Source: Serratia marcescens (GTDB lineage Bacteria; Pseudomonadota; Gammaproteobacteria; Enterobacterales; Enterobacteriaceae). From it: a DNA stretch of 64,000 nucleotides. The position numbers were made by a program, and so were the translations under genes. This document shows positions 33,714 through 42,795 of the stretch, piece by piece. The DNA is taken from assembly GCA_015548865.1 (NCBI GenBank), contig JADMXW010000001.1, positions 124,001 through 188,000 of the forward strand. The letters run 5' to 3'. The notes under the pieces were generated by a model. That model did not search any database. It saw only the letters and a list, made by a program, of their open reading frames with translations, and was not told where the DNA came from. Position 1 is the stretch's first letter, and each line of letters starts with the position of its first letter.

Positions 33714-33993
33714 CATCATCCTTTTATCCGTTATTGGGTTTGGCATAAAGATAGAGGGGACCGGCGGGAAGCTCGAGCGTTAGGGTGAATAATTGGAAGG
33801 CTGCATCACAACGAACTGCGTTGATTACGGAGCTCGCTTTAAATCTGGAATAGATATCGCAGAAAATAGACGGATTTTTATAAATTTATTATATTTTAAT
33901 GGGTTAATGATTATGTTATCTACGCCTTGCTAGGAAAATAACCAAAGCTGGGTGATAATAGTATGACACAATGTATTCTGGGGAGCGTGTGGT
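33714..33993. other. Intergenic region where nadC is expected but absent
   Basis: These 280 bp between ppdD and ampD are AT-rich to the right and hold the divergent promoters of the two operons. In E. coli and relatives a nadC gene of about 890 bp lies here on the same strand as ppdD. No open frame or recognisable NadC fragment is visible. Confidence 0.75.
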
Positions 33994-34569
33994 ATGCAGT
34001 TGGAAGCAGGTTGGTTAACAGGCGTAAAACGGGTGCCTTCCCCCCATTGTGATGCGCGTCCTGACGAAGAGCTTCCTTCACTGTTGGTGATACACAATAT
34101 CAGCTTACCGCCCGGGGAGTTTGGTGGCCCTTATATTGATCAACTGTTCACCGCGACGCTCGATCCCCATGCGCATCCTTATTTCCAGGATATCAGTCAG
34201 TTGCGGGTATCGGCACACTGTTTGATTCGCCGAGATGGCAGCATTGTGCAGTATGTTCCTTTTGACAAACGTGCCTGGCATGCCGGGGTGTCATTGTTTG
34301 CCGGTCGTGAGCGGTGCAATGATTTCTCCATTGGCATCGAACTGGAAGGCACTGATACGCTACCTTTTACTCAGGAACAATACCAACAGCTGGCATGTAT
34401 CACCAGGTTGTTGCTGAGCACGTATCCCATTACGCCACAGCGTATAACCGGGCACAGTGACATTGCACCTCTGCGTAAAACTGACCCCGGCCCGGCATTT
34501 GATTGGCAGCATTATCATCAGCTGATCCACATGTTGAGTATCGATAATGAGAGGAGTGAGCGTTCATGA
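33994..34569 (+). CDS. ampD: 1,6-anhydro-N-acetylmuramyl-L-alanine amidase AmpD
   Basis: Cytoplasmic zinc amidase that cleaves anhydro-muropeptides during peptidoglycan recycling and so keeps AmpR-controlled beta-lactamase low. The protein has 191 residues. Zinc ligands are visible as His34 (LLVIHNIS), His154 (TGHSDIAP) and Asp164 (KTDPGPAF), and the catalytic Glu116 in IGIELEG. It overlaps ampE by 4 nt, so the two genes are coupled. Confidence 0.96.
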   Translation: MQLEAGWLTGVKRVPSPHCDARPDEELPSLLVIHNISLPPGEFGGPYIDQLFTATLDPHAHPYFQDISQLRVSAHCLIRRDGSIVQYVPFDKRAWHAGVSLFAGRERCNDFSIGIELEGTDTLPFTQEQYQQLACITRLLLSTYPITPQRITGHSDIAPLRKTDPGPAFDWQHYHQLIHMLSIDNERSERS

Positions 34570-35420
34570 CCCTGTTTACCCTGCTGCTGGCCTTGACATG
34601 GGAACGTCTGTTCAAAAAAAGCGATCGTTGGCAGCTCGATTCCCATTTGGAAATCATTTTTCGGCGACTGTCTGCGCCCTCTCTATCGCAGACGCTATTG
34701 CTGGCGTTGCTGGGGATGGTGGCATGTTCAGCATTGCTGTGGTTTGTGAAGGGAATGTTGTTCGGTCTGGTGGGGTTAATGCTCTGGATAGCTATCGTGC
34801 TGTTTTGCATTGGGGCAGGCGAGGTGCGGCAGCACTACCAGAATTACCTTGCCGCAGCGCAACGCGGTGAAAATGATGCGATGCAAGCGCTGGCAGAGGA
34901 GCTGGCGCTCATTCATGGCTTGCCGCTGGATGCCACGGAGCGAGAAAAGCTGAGTGAATTACAGAATGCACTGTTGTGGCTTAACTTCCGCTTTTATTTG
35001 GCTCCACTGTTCTGGTTCGTGGTGGCGGGGCCGTACGGACCGATAGCACTGGTGGGGTATGCTATTTTACGTGCTCGCCAGACGTGTCTGGCGCGTCATC
35101 ATACCCCTTTGGCTCGAGCGCAGTCGGGAGTGGATGCCTTGTTGCGCTGGCTGGATTGGATCCCGGCACGTTTGGTGGGCATCACCTATGCATTATTAGG
35201 GCATGGCGAAAAAGCGCTTCCTGCCTGGCTGGCATCATTGGGCGATCTGCACCATTCTCCCTATTGGGTTGTTACGCAGTTGGCGCAGTTTTCTCTGACG
35301 CGGGAATCTCACACCGATCCTATTGATGCACCGCGTGCCGCAGTGATATTAGCGAAAAAGGTGTCCGTGGTGATGGTTGTGGTGGTAGCTGCACTAACGA
35401 TTTATGGTACTTTGCTTTGA
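34566..35420 (+). CDS. ampE: Beta-lactamase regulator / membrane protein AmpE
   Basis: Inner-membrane protein associated with ampD; a sensory role in beta-lactamase induction has been proposed but its biochemical activity is not settled. It has 284 residues, as in E. coli, with membrane segments around residues 35-80 (LLLALLGMVACSALLWFV and LFGLVGLMLWIAIVLFCIGAG) and at the C terminus. The start overlaps the ampD stop (ATGA). Confidence 0.93.
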   Translation: MTLFTLLLALTWERLFKKSDRWQLDSHLEIIFRRLSAPSLSQTLLLALLGMVACSALLWFVKGMLFGLVGLMLWIAIVLFCIGAGEVRQHYQNYLAAAQRGENDAMQALAEELALIHGLPLDATEREKLSELQNALLWLNFRFYLAPLFWFVVAGPYGPIALVGYAILRARQTCLARHHTPLARAQSGVDALLRWLDWIPARLVGITYALLGHGEKALPAWLASLGDLHHSPYWVVTQLAQFSLTRESHTDPIDAPRAAVILAKKVSVVMVVVVAALTIYGTLL

Positions 35421-35490
35421 ACTGGATTTGAACATATAAGCAAGAGATGTGTTGCATCAACGGAGCACTGCTTGTGATACTTTTTGATAA

Positions 35491-35646
35491 TATACCCCAA
35501 ATAATTCAAGTTGCAGGAAGGTGGCAAGTGAGTGACAAATTTTTCTGGAGCAAATTTGAACGCTGCATGCGGCGGCCTCGTAAGAGACGAAGCCCAAGAA
35601 TGGGCCAAATGTTGAATGCAGCCAACGCTGAAGTATGACGGGTATA
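35491..35646 (+). repeat. ERIC element, variant with alternative insert (156 bp)
   Basis: Starts TATACCCC and ends GGGTATA, with AATAATTCAAGTTGCAGG at the left and GCTGAAGTATGACGGG at the right. The core carries ACAAATTTTTCTGGAGCAAATTT and GGCCTCGTAAGAGACGAAGCC instead of the usual ERIC palindrome. It lies between ampE and the convergent luxR-type pseudogene. Confidence 0.8.
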
Positions 35647-35662
35647 TAAATCAATTTACTGA

Positions 35663-36395
35663 TTAATACAGGGGCGGTCTAATGAGCTTTAGTTCGACGC
35701 CTCGTCGTATAGCGTGTTTAGCGTTATCAACGCCTAATTTTTTGATAGCATTGCCCATATGATATTTCACTGTAGTCAACTTAATCGAAAGAATAATCGC
35801 GATTTCTTGATAAGATTTACCGATGCTAGCCCAGTAGAGAATTTCATTTTCTCTGTTTGAAAAAATATTTTTAGTATGTTGTAGGCTGATGCTATCAGCG
35901 TTATTTTTTTCATGGTAGATATTGATGATTTTATCATGTGTTGTTAACAACAACATTTGAAGGTGATTGTTATAATCATTGATAATATTTTCCGTTCGAT
36001 TATCACAATATTTATCCATGATAATCGATAGTACAGCAAGATTGTCATAGTAATCGTGAAGTAAAAAGCTGTATCCATTGGTTATATTATAGTGCCTTGC
36101 CATTTTGAATATCGTATGTTTTTTTGATTCTACATTCATTGCCATGTTTTCACCCCAAGAAAAAGGGGTAAGGCGACATGATGCAGTAATAAGCACAGGA
36201 TCAATGAATTGATAATGGTTTTTAGTATAAAATGAAAACCATTCGGTTTTATTTGAAATTACTGTGAAGTTGTTTGGTTTTTTTATTCATTATTGCATAG
36301 GCGAATTTTATGTTTTCATACTCGCTTAATTCTTTTTCTAAATAAACTTTAATAGATGTATTGATGTGTTCATTCTTAAAATAAGAATTAGGCAT
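35663..36395 (-). pseudogene. LuxR/ExpR-type quorum-sensing regulator interrupted by a frameshift
   Basis: The two parts are in different frames. The N-terminal part starts at the ATG at 36395 (MPNSYFKNEHINTSIKVYL, with GGAGAAGGAAG upstream) and runs to NIKFAYAIMNKK. The rest continues one frame over as NNFTVISNKTEWFSFY, HYQFIDPVLITA and LTPFSWGEN, then the LuxR helix-turn-helix (SNRENEILYWASIGKSYQE ... VKYHMGNAIKKLG). Together they match ExpR/EsaR-type acyl-homoserine-lactone receptors over about 243 residues. The shift is at a run of seven A (minus strand, about 36285-36291), where six would restore the frame. An extended -10 (TGCTATAAC, 36435-36443, minus) precedes it. No luxI is nearby. 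A homopolymer sequencing error is possible. Confidence 0.85.
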
Positions 36396-36446
36396 CTTCC
36401 TTCTCCGTGTTGGATTCACTAAATTATTCTTACCGTTATAGCACAA

Positions 36447-36684
36447 ATATGTGTTAAGGTTATGTTAAGTTTCTGGGTTATGCTGCTTATAACTTAAATA
36501 ACGGGATCTGTTCCGCATCAATTTTTTGCTTAACAAACATTAGATAGATTGTTTGATGTGTGATTATTATGATGTGAATTATTTATGATTGAAACTGTTG
36601 TGAGGCATTATCTTTTTGCTACTTTTTCAAAGTAAATGGGGAGTATATAAAATACGAAATAATTTCACTGCAAGAGGTGAACGA
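36447..36684. other. Intergenic region left of the predicted small RNA
   Basis: AT-rich stretch between the luxR-type pseudogene promoter and the small-RNA promoter. No protein-like frame, repeat or terminator is seen in it. Confidence 0.5.
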
Positions 36685-36713
36685 TTGACAGCATATGCGT
36701 TATTCGCAATAAT
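36685..36713 (+). promoter_or_regulatory. Strong sigma-70 promoter for the predicted small RNA
   Basis: Perfect -35 TTGACA (36685-36690), 17-bp spacer and -10 AATAAT (36708-36713). No coding sequence follows; instead a terminator lies about 60 nt downstream. Confidence 0.7.
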
Positions 36714-36719
36714 AATTAA

Positions 36720-36780
36720 AATTTTCCCTGGTGTTGGCCAATTTGGCGTATGATCCTCCTCTGGAGGATCAATTTTTTTT
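36720..36780 (+). ncRNA. Predicted small RNA with ArcZ-like seed
   Basis: A transcript of about 61 nt is predicted from the promoter at 36685-36713 to the T8 tract. It contains TTTCCCTGGTGTTGGC (36723-36738), which matches from memory the conserved seed region of the Hfq-dependent small RNA ArcZ in its processed form. It then has a small inverted repeat (GCC-AATTT-GGC) and a GATCCTCC/GGAGGATC terminator stem with a T-tract, the same seed-hairpin-terminator order as processed ArcZ. In E. coli arcZ lies near arcB, so this would be a second or relocated copy with a different 5' part. ArcZ acts on rpoS and other mRNAs in enterobacteria, and on pecT/hexA-type regulators in plant or insect pathogens. 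Confidence 0.6.
36752..36780 (+). terminator. Intrinsic terminator of the predicted small RNA
   Basis: GATCCTCC (36752-36759), 3-nt loop, GGAGGATC (36763-36770), then AA and eight T. No open reading frame ends upstream, which is why a non-coding transcript is inferred. Confidence 0.85.
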
Positions 36781-37094
36781 ACTAAATCCTCTCGTTCTTA
36801 TGCAGTAACAGTAATTCTTTTAATTTATAAATACCAGATGTACTAAAGTACAGTCTCCACCTGTGCTTTTGATTACGGCAAAATCTGTTCATATGTCGTC
36901 ACTCATATCAATAGCCCCCTCAAAACAGGCTCACTTCTTCAATAATAAATCTTGTTCTGGCAGACGATGAAGAATCAACCCAGATTGATGCTGAACCTTT
37001 TATGCCGATAGGTTCCAGACAATGTGAAATTGCACGCCATAAGCATGATTATTGAAGGGACTACCGGAAAACGTGGATTTTACTCTCAGATGCA

Positions 37095-37116
37095 AACGGC
37101 ACCCAAGGGTGCCGTT
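37095..37116 (-). terminator. Hairpin terminator downstream of aroP
   Basis: AACGGCACCC and GGGTGCCGTT form a perfect 10-bp stem with a 2-nt spacer 11 bp beyond the aroP stop. The following T-tract on the minus strand is weak. The rest of the 36781-37094 interval holds no recognisable gene. Confidence 0.6.
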
Positions 37117-37126
37117 GTCACACTTA

Positions 37127-38497
37127 TCAGCGGGTCACAGTGGCACGTTGTTTTTTCTGTTTAACGGCGTAGCCGATGCCAAGCACCGCTAGCCATACTG
37201 GGATCAACAATACGGAAATCTGAATTCCTGGTGTCATGTACATGATCACTAAAATGCCCGCAAGGAACAGCAGACAGATGTAGTTGCCCAGTGGATAAAA
37301 CAGCGCTTTAAATTTGGTCTGAATGCCTTCCCGCTCTTTTGATTGGCGAAATTTCAGGTGTGCCAAGCTTATCATAGCCCAATTAATCACCAGCGCAGAC
37401 ACGACCAGTGCCATCAGAAGTTCAAAGGCTTTACCGGGGATCAGGTAATTGATCAGCACGCACAGTGCTGTTGCAGCGGCAGAAATACCAATGGCAATAA
37501 CGGGCACACCGCGTCTGTCGACGGTCAACAGCGCTTTCGGACCATTACCTTGTTTGGCAAGGCCGTAAAGCATACGGCTATTACAGTATACGCAGCTGTT
37601 GTATACCGATAATGCCGCAGTCAATACCACAATGTTCAGTATGGTCGCCACTATGTTACTGTCCAATTCGTGGAAAGTCATGACAAACGGGCTGCCACCT
37701 TCCACGACTTTTCCCCAAGGGTAGAGTGACAGCAGAATGGCCAACGAGCCAATATAGAAGATCAGAATACGATAGATAACCTGATTGGTTGCGCGTGGAA
37801 TGCTTGTTTCTGGGTTATCTGCCTCTGCTGCCGTGATACCCACCAGTTCCAGGCCACCAAATGAAAACATGATAACCGCCATTGCCATCACTAACCCATT
37901 GACACCGTTGGGGAAGAATCCACCTTGTGCCCACAGATTGGTGACAGTGGCCTCTGGTCCGCCTTGACCACTTAACAGCAACCAGCTGCCAAACACGATC
38001 ATACCGATAATTGCTGCCACTTTGATAATGGCAAACCAGAACTCCATTTCGCCATACACTTTTACATTGGCGAGGTTAATGGCATTAATCACCAGAAAAA
38101 AGATGGCTGCAGAAACCCATGTCGGGATATCTGGCCACCAATACTGTACGTAGATACCTACCGCAGTCAGTTCTGCCATGGCTACCAATACATAGAGTAC
38201 CCAATAGTTCCAACCGGAAGCAAAACCCGCGAAATTCCCCCAATATTTATAGGCAAAATGGCTAAAAGAGCCTGCAACAGGCTCTTCGACAACCATTTCT
38301 CCCAATTGCCGCATAATAAAAAACGCGATAATACCGCCGATAGCATAACCCAGCAGTACGGAAGGACCTGCCATTTTTATCGTGGCGGCAATGCCTAAAA
38401 AAAGCCCGGTGCCGACGGCACCACCCAGGGCAATCAACTGAATATGACGGTTTTTTAGGCCGCGTTTCAGCGTTCCGTCTTGTTGTTGACCATCCAT
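37127..38497 (-). CDS. aroP: Aromatic amino acid transporter AroP
   Basis: Inner-membrane proton symporter for phenylalanine, tyrosine and tryptophan (APC superfamily, amino acid transporter family). The protein has 456 residues (E. coli 457) with 12 membrane segments. Family motifs: LKNRHIQLIALGGAVGTGLF near residue 15, EMVVEEPVAGSFSHFAYKYW near 70 and FSFGGLELVGITAAEADNP near 210. PheP is the closest alternative, but the position next to pdhR is that of aroP. A TyrR-like box lies upstream. Confidence 0.93.
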   Translation of the reverse strand: MDGQQQDGTLKRGLKNRHIQLIALGGAVGTGLFLGIAATIKMAGPSVLLGYAIGGIIAFFIMRQLGEMVVEEPVAGSFSHFAYKYWGNFAGFASGWNYWVLYVLVAMAELTAVGIYVQYWWPDIPTWVSAAIFFLVINAINLANVKVYGEMEFWFAIIKVAAIIGMIVFGSWLLLSGQGGPEATVTNLWAQGGFFPNGVNGLVMAMAVIMFSFGGLELVGITAAEADNPETSIPRATNQVIYRILIFYIGSLAILLSLYPWGKVVEGGSPFVMTFHELDSNIVATILNIVVLTAALSVYNSCVYCNSRMLYGLAKQGNGPKALLTVDRRGVPVIAIGISAAATALCVLINYLIPGKAFELLMALVVSALVINWAMISLAHLKFRQSKEREGIQTKFKALFYPLGNYICLLFLAGILVIMYMTPGIQISVLLIPVWLAVLGIGYAVKQKKQRATVTR

Positions 38498-39154
38498 TAA
38501 TGTGACCCTCTGTCAGAGCGCAGTAGACACGATACGATCGTCCGCATCTTTTTACGTTTGTGTAATGTTATTTTTACGGCTTTCAGTAGACGAAAATTCG
38601 TATATGACTACCGTTTGTCAGAGAATAGTGGTAAGCGCAAGAGATTGCACTGATTTCTTGCCACGATTTACCGATCAACCCCACGAAAATATTGTCTGTG
38701 TACATTTTTAAACCATTGTGGAGACTGTCGCGCTTTCCCTGGTGACTGGCTTGATGTCAGCCTTAGGCCGTTTTACATCAGTTGTGCACTCAATGCGTTG
38801 GGTTGATGCTTTTGTGTATGGGTTTTTGTTGCTGAAAATATCACCTATCGAAAAACGTATAATGTTAACAAGAAGTATCATTGCATTTTGTTACTCACTT
38901 TCAGGTTGGTTAATAATTCGTTTTATTTGATTTTTTATGCATTAATTGACTGGTTGAACGGTTCAGCATCGACTGATTTTCGTTTCATAAAAGTTAAAAC
39001 ATTTATAGGGTTGCTGCGGGTCGGACCTGATGAATATGGGGCTTTTACCCAATCGAATTGGGCAATTGTTAAAATCTGGTGGGAATCATGATTTAGCGCA
39101 ACGTCCTTATGGACAGAAGGTGAATACTTTGTTACTTTAGCGTCACGTTTTTGA
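38498..39154. other. Intergenic region between aroP and pdhR
   Basis: About 660 bp separating divergent genes. Apart from the TyrR-like box near aroP and the PdhR box near pdhR, no recognisable gene is seen. Short open frames (for example 38718-38930) lack ribosome-binding sites and family features. Confidence 0.6.
38561..38578 (-). promoter_or_regulatory. TyrR-like box upstream of aroP
   Basis: TGTAAT-N6-TTTACG matches 10 of 12 positions of the TyrR consensus TGTAAA-N6-TTTACA. It lies about 65 bp upstream of the aroP start, where TyrR represses aroP in E. coli. Confidence 0.55.
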
Positions 39155-39171
39155 AATTGGTATTACCAATT
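39155..39171 (+). promoter_or_regulatory. PdhR operator
   Basis: Perfect 17-bp palindrome AATTGGTATTACCAATT, 32 bp upstream of the pdhR ATG. It matches the known PdhR site (ATTGGT-N3-ACCAAT), consistent with pyruvate-responsive autorepression of the operon. Confidence 0.9.
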
Positions 39172-39203
39172 GACTCCGCGCACTTCGCAGAGAAACACTT
39201 ACC

Positions 39204-39968
39204 ATGGCCTATAGCAAGATCCGTCAGCCCAAACTGTCAGATGTGATTGAACAACAGCTGGAGTTTTTGATCCTCGAAGGAACCTTGCGCCCCGGCGAGA
39301 AACTCCCCCCGGAGCGCGAACTGGCAAAACAGTTTGATGTCTCCCGTCCTTCTTTGCGAGAAGCCATCCAACGGTTGGAAGCAAAAGGTCTGCTGCTGCG
39401 TCGTCAGGGAGGCGGTACTTTTGTCCAGAACAATCTGTGGCAGAGCGTGAGTGATCCCCTGTCGGAACTGCTGAGCACCCATCCTGAATCTCAATTTGAT
39501 CTGCTGGAAACCCGTCATGCGCTGGAAGGCATTGCAGCCTACTATGCGGCTTTGCGTGGGACGGATGAAGATTTTCAGCGCATCCGGGAATGTCATACTC
39601 AGATTGAGCAAGCGCGCGCTTCTGGTGACTTGGCCGCAGAGTCAGAAGCCGTTATGCATTATCAAGTGGCTGTCACAGAAGCAACGCACAATGTGGTTTT
39701 GCTACACTTGCTACGTTGTATGGGGCCGTTACTGGAACAAAACGTGCGGCAGAATTTTGAATTGTTGTACCTGAGTCGAGAGGTTCTGGCACAGGTAAGC
39801 AGTCATCGCGCCGGTATTTTTGAGGCGATTGTCGCCCGCGAACCTGAGAAGGCACGCGAAGCGTCACATCGTCATCTGGCGTTTATTGAGGAAGTACTGC
39901 TGGATCTTAACCGGGAACATAGCCGAAGAGAGCGTTCGCTACGTCGGCTCCAGCAACGCAAGGATTAA
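39204..39968 (+). CDS. pdhR: Pyruvate dehydrogenase complex repressor PdhR (GntR family)
   Basis: Pyruvate-sensing repressor of the pdhR-aceEF-lpd operon. The protein has 254 residues, as in E. coli. The N-terminal GntR winged helix ([20 protein letters not shown], residues 34-53) is followed by a FadR-type C-terminal ligand domain. The start [19 protein letters not shown] is almost identical to E. coli. Its own operator lies directly upstream. Confidence 0.97.
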   Translation: MAYSKIRQPKLSDVIEQQLEFLILEGTLRPGEKLPPERELAKQFDVSRPSLREAIQRLEAKGLLLRRQGGGTFVQNNLWQSVSDPLSELLSTHPESQFDLLETRHALEGIAAYYAALRGTDEDFQRIRECHTQIEQARASGDLAAESEAVMHYQVAVTEATHNVVLLHLLRCMGPLLEQNVRQNFELLYLSREVLAQVSSHRAGIFEAIVAREPEKAREASHRHLAFIEEVLLDLNREHSRRERSLRRLQQRKD

Positions 39969-40010
39969 GCGTTCTGTTTGAACGTTGAATGCGGAAATGA
40001 CGAGATTGGA

Positions 40011-40076
40011 CCTGTCTTACTGTGCTTTGGCGACAGTTTATGCTTTGACAGCAGTGTTAGAGCGCAGCAAGACAGG
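40011..40076 (+). promoter_or_regulatory. Large imperfect inverted repeat between pdhR and aceE
   Basis: CCTGTCTTACTGTGCT (40011-40026) pairs with AGCGCAGCAAGACAGG (40061-40076) with one mismatch and one G-U pair. The 34-nt loop contains two further GACAG motifs that could form alternative pairings with the left arm. There is no T-tract, so it is not a standard terminator. It may tune mRNA stability or the ratio of pdhR to aceE expression. Confidence 0.45.
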
Positions 40077-40118
40077 CTCCAGAAAATTAACTGATTAGAA
40101 ACAGATAAGGAATAAACC

Positions 40119-42782
40119 ATGTCAGAACGTTTGAATAATGACGTGGATCCGATCGAAACTCGCGACTGGCTACAGGCGATCGAATCGGTTATCCGTGAAG
40201 AGGGTGTTGAACGTGCGCAGTACCTGATCGATCAGGTATTGAGTGAAGCGCGCAAGGGTGGCGTAAACGTAGGGGCAGGAAGCGCCGTCAGCAACTACGT
40301 GAACACCATTGCTGTGGAAGACGAACCCGCCTATCCGGGTAACCTGGACCTCGAGCGTCGTATTCGTTCCGCTATTCGTTGGAACGCCATCATGACTGTG
40401 TTGCGTGCGTCCAAGAAAGATTTGGAATTGGGGGGCCACATGGCGTCCTTCCAGTCTTCCGCTACCTTCTATGAAGTGTGCTTTAACCACTTCTTCCGCG
40501 CTCGCAATGCGCAGGATGGCGGCGATCTGGTGTATTTCCAGGGCCATATCTCTCCGGGCATTTACGCGCGTGCGTTCCTGGAAGGCCGTCTGACAGAAGA
40601 TCAGATGAACAACTTCCGTCAGGAAGTACACGGCAAGGGGCTCTCCTCTTACCCGCACCCGAAATTGATGCCGACTTTCTGGCAGTTCCCGACCGTCTCT
40701 ATGGGCTTAGGCCCGATTGGTGCTATCTACCAGGCTAAATTCCTGAAGTATCTGGAAAACCGCGGTCTGAAAGATACCTCCAAGCAAACCGTTTATGCCT
40801 TCCTGGGTGACGGTGAAATGGACGAGCCGGAATCCAAGGGTGCTATCACTATCGCTACCCGTGAGAAGCTGGACAATCTGGTGTTCGTCATCAACTGTAA
40901 CCTCCAGCGTCTGGATGGCCCGGTAACAGGTAATGGCAAGATCATCAACGAGCTGGAAGGCATCTTCGCTGGCGCTGGCTGGGATGTGATCAAGGTCATG
41001 TGGGGCGACCGTTGGGATGAACTGCTGCGTAAAGATACCAGCGGTAAACTGATCCAACTGATGAACGAAACCGTTGACGGCGACTATCAGACGTTCAAAT
41101 CTAAAAACGGTGCGTACGTGCGTGAGCACTTCTTCGGTAAATATCCAGAAACGGCAGCACTGGTTGCAGATTGGAGTGACGATCAGATTTGGTCCCTTAA
41201 CCGTGGTGGCCACGATCCGAAGAAAGTCTTTGCTGCACTGAAAAAAGCGCAAGACACCAAAGGCAAACCGACCGTTATTCTGGCGCACACCATCAAAGGT
41301 TATGGTATGGGTGACGCGGCAGAAGGTAAGAACATCGCTCACCAGGTTAAGAAAGTTAACATGGATGGCGTGCGTTACTTCCGCGATCGCTTCAACGTGC
41401 CGGTGGCTGATGCCGATATCGAAAAACTGCCGTTCATCACCTTCGATAAAGATTCTGATGAATACAAATACCTGCATGAGCGCCGTCAGGCTCTGGGGGG
41501 GTACCTGCCTTCTCGTCAGCCGCATTTTGACGAGAAACTGGAACTGCCTACGCTGGAAGACTTCAGCTCTCTGCTGGAAGAGCAGACCAAAGAAATTTCC
41601 ACTACTATCGCGTTTGTTCGTGCACTGAATGTGATGCTGAAGAACAAATCGATCAAAGATCGTCTGGTTCCGATTATCGCTGACGAAGCGCGTACTTTCG
41701 GTATGGAAGGTCTGTTCCGTCAGATCGGTATCTACAGCCCGAACGGCCAGCAGTATACCCCGCAGGACCGTGAGCAGGTGGCTTACTACAAAGAAGATCT
41801 GAAAGGTCAGATTTTGCAGGAAGGTATTAACGAACTGGGCGCAGGCGCATCCTGGCTGGCGGCGGCAACGTCTTACAGCACCAACAACCTGCCGATGATT
41901 CCGTTCTACATCTACTACTCCATGTTCGGGTTCCAACGTATTGGCGACCTGTGCTGGGCAGCGGGTGACCAACAGGCGCGCGGCTTCCTGGTCGGCGGTA
42001 CTTCTGGCCGTACCACGCTGAACGGCGAAGGTTTGCAGCACGAAGATGGCCACAGCCACATTCAGTCTCTGACTATTCCGAACTGTATTTCCTACGATCC
42101 GTCCTTCGCTTATGAAGTGGCTGTGATCATGCAGGACGGTCTGGTGCGCATGTACGGTGAAGCGCAGGAAAACGTCTATTATTACATCACCACGCTGAAC
42201 GAAAACTACCACATGCCAGCCATGCCGCAAGGCGCGGAAGAGGGTATCCGTAAGGGTATCTACAAACTGGAAACGGTAGCGGGCGAGAAAGGCAAGGTTC
42301 AGCTGTTGGGTTCTGGTTCTATTCTGCGTCACGTTCGTGAAGCAGCACAGATTCTGGCCAACGACTACGGCATTGGCTCCGATGTTTATAGTGTAACCTC
42401 CTTCACGGAGCTGGCGCGCGACGGCCAAGACTGCGAACGCTGGAACATGCTGCATCCGACAGAAGCGCCGCGTGTACCGTACATCGCCCAGGTGATGAAC
42501 GATGCCCCGGCTGTTGCATCCACTGACTACATGAAACTGTTCGCCGAGCAGGTACGTACTTACGTTCCGGCCAGCGATTACCGCGTACTGGGTACTGATG
42601 GCTTTGGTCGTTCCGATAGCCGTGAAAACCTGCGTCACCACTTCGAAGTGGACGCTTCCTACGTAGTAGTTGCCGCACTGGGCGAATTGGCTAAACGCGG
42701 TGAAGTTGAAGCCTCTGTGGTGGCCGAAGCCATCAAGAAATTCAACATCGATCCTGAAAAAGTTAACCCGCGCTTAGCATAA
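40119..42782 (+). CDS. aceE: Pyruvate dehydrogenase E1 component (homodimeric)
   Basis: ThDP-dependent decarboxylase that converts pyruvate to hydroxyethyl-ThDP and acetylates the lipoyl groups of AceF. The 887-residue length equals E. coli AceE. The ThDP motif runs from [12 protein letters not shown] (about residue 230) to NLQRLDGPV (about 260). The C-terminal transketolase-like region contains [20 protein letters not shown] near 628-650. aceF starts 13 nt downstream, with AGAGGGAAAG as its ribosome-binding site. Confidence 0.98.
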   Translation: MSERLNNDVDPIETRDWLQAIESVIREEGVERAQYLIDQVLSEARKGGVNVGAGSAVSNYVNTIAVEDEPAYPGNLDLERRIRSAIRWNAIMTVLRASKKDLELGGHMASFQSSATFYEVCFNHFFRARNAQDGGDLVYFQGHISPGIYARAFLEGRLTEDQMNNFRQEVHGKGLSSYPHPKLMPTFWQFPTVSMGLGPIGAIYQAKFLKYLENRGLKDTSKQTVYAFLGDGEMDEPESKGAITIATREKLDNLVFVINCNLQRLDGPVTGNGKIINELEGIFAGAGWDVIKVMWGDRWDELLRKDTSGKLIQLMNETVDGDYQTFKSKNGAYVREHFFGKYPETAALVADWSDDQIWSLNRGGHDPKKVFAALKKAQDTKGKPTVILAHTIKGYGMGDAAEGKNIAHQVKKVNMDGVRYFRDRFNVPVADADIEKLPFITFDKDSDEYKYLHERRQALGGYLPSRQPHFDEKLELPTLEDFSSLLEEQTKEISTTIAFVRALNVMLKNKSIKDRLVPIIADEARTFGMEGLFRQIGIYSPNGQQYTPQDREQVAYYKEDLKGQILQEGINELGAGASWLAAATSYSTNNLPMIPFYIYYSMFGFQRIGDLCWAAGDQQARGFLVGGTSGRTTLNGEGLQHEDGHSHIQSLTIPNCISYDPSFAYEVAVIMQDGLVRMYGEAQENVYYYITTLNENYHMPAMPQGAEEGIRKGIYKLETVAGEKGKVQLLGSGSILRHVREAAQILANDYGIGSDVYSVTSFTELARDGQDCERWNMLHPTEAPRVPYIAQVMNDAPAVASTDYMKLFAEQVRTYVPASDYRVLGTDGFGRSDSRENLRHHFEVDASYVVVAALGELAKRGEVEASVVAEAIKKFNIDPEKVNPRLA

Positions 42783-42795
42783 GAGGGAAAGAGTA

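Noticed and set aside
35447-35638. Short open frame across the ERIC element after ampE
   Set aside because: The translation is of repeat DNA and is not a gene.
38718-38930. Small hydrophobic open frame between aroP and pdhR
   Set aside because: It starts at GTG without a ribosome-binding site and has no recognisable family pattern.
40707-42641. Very long open frame (644 codons) antisense to aceE
   Set aside because: It mirrors the strong codon bias of aceE on the opposite strand, has no family features and has no ribosome-binding site.
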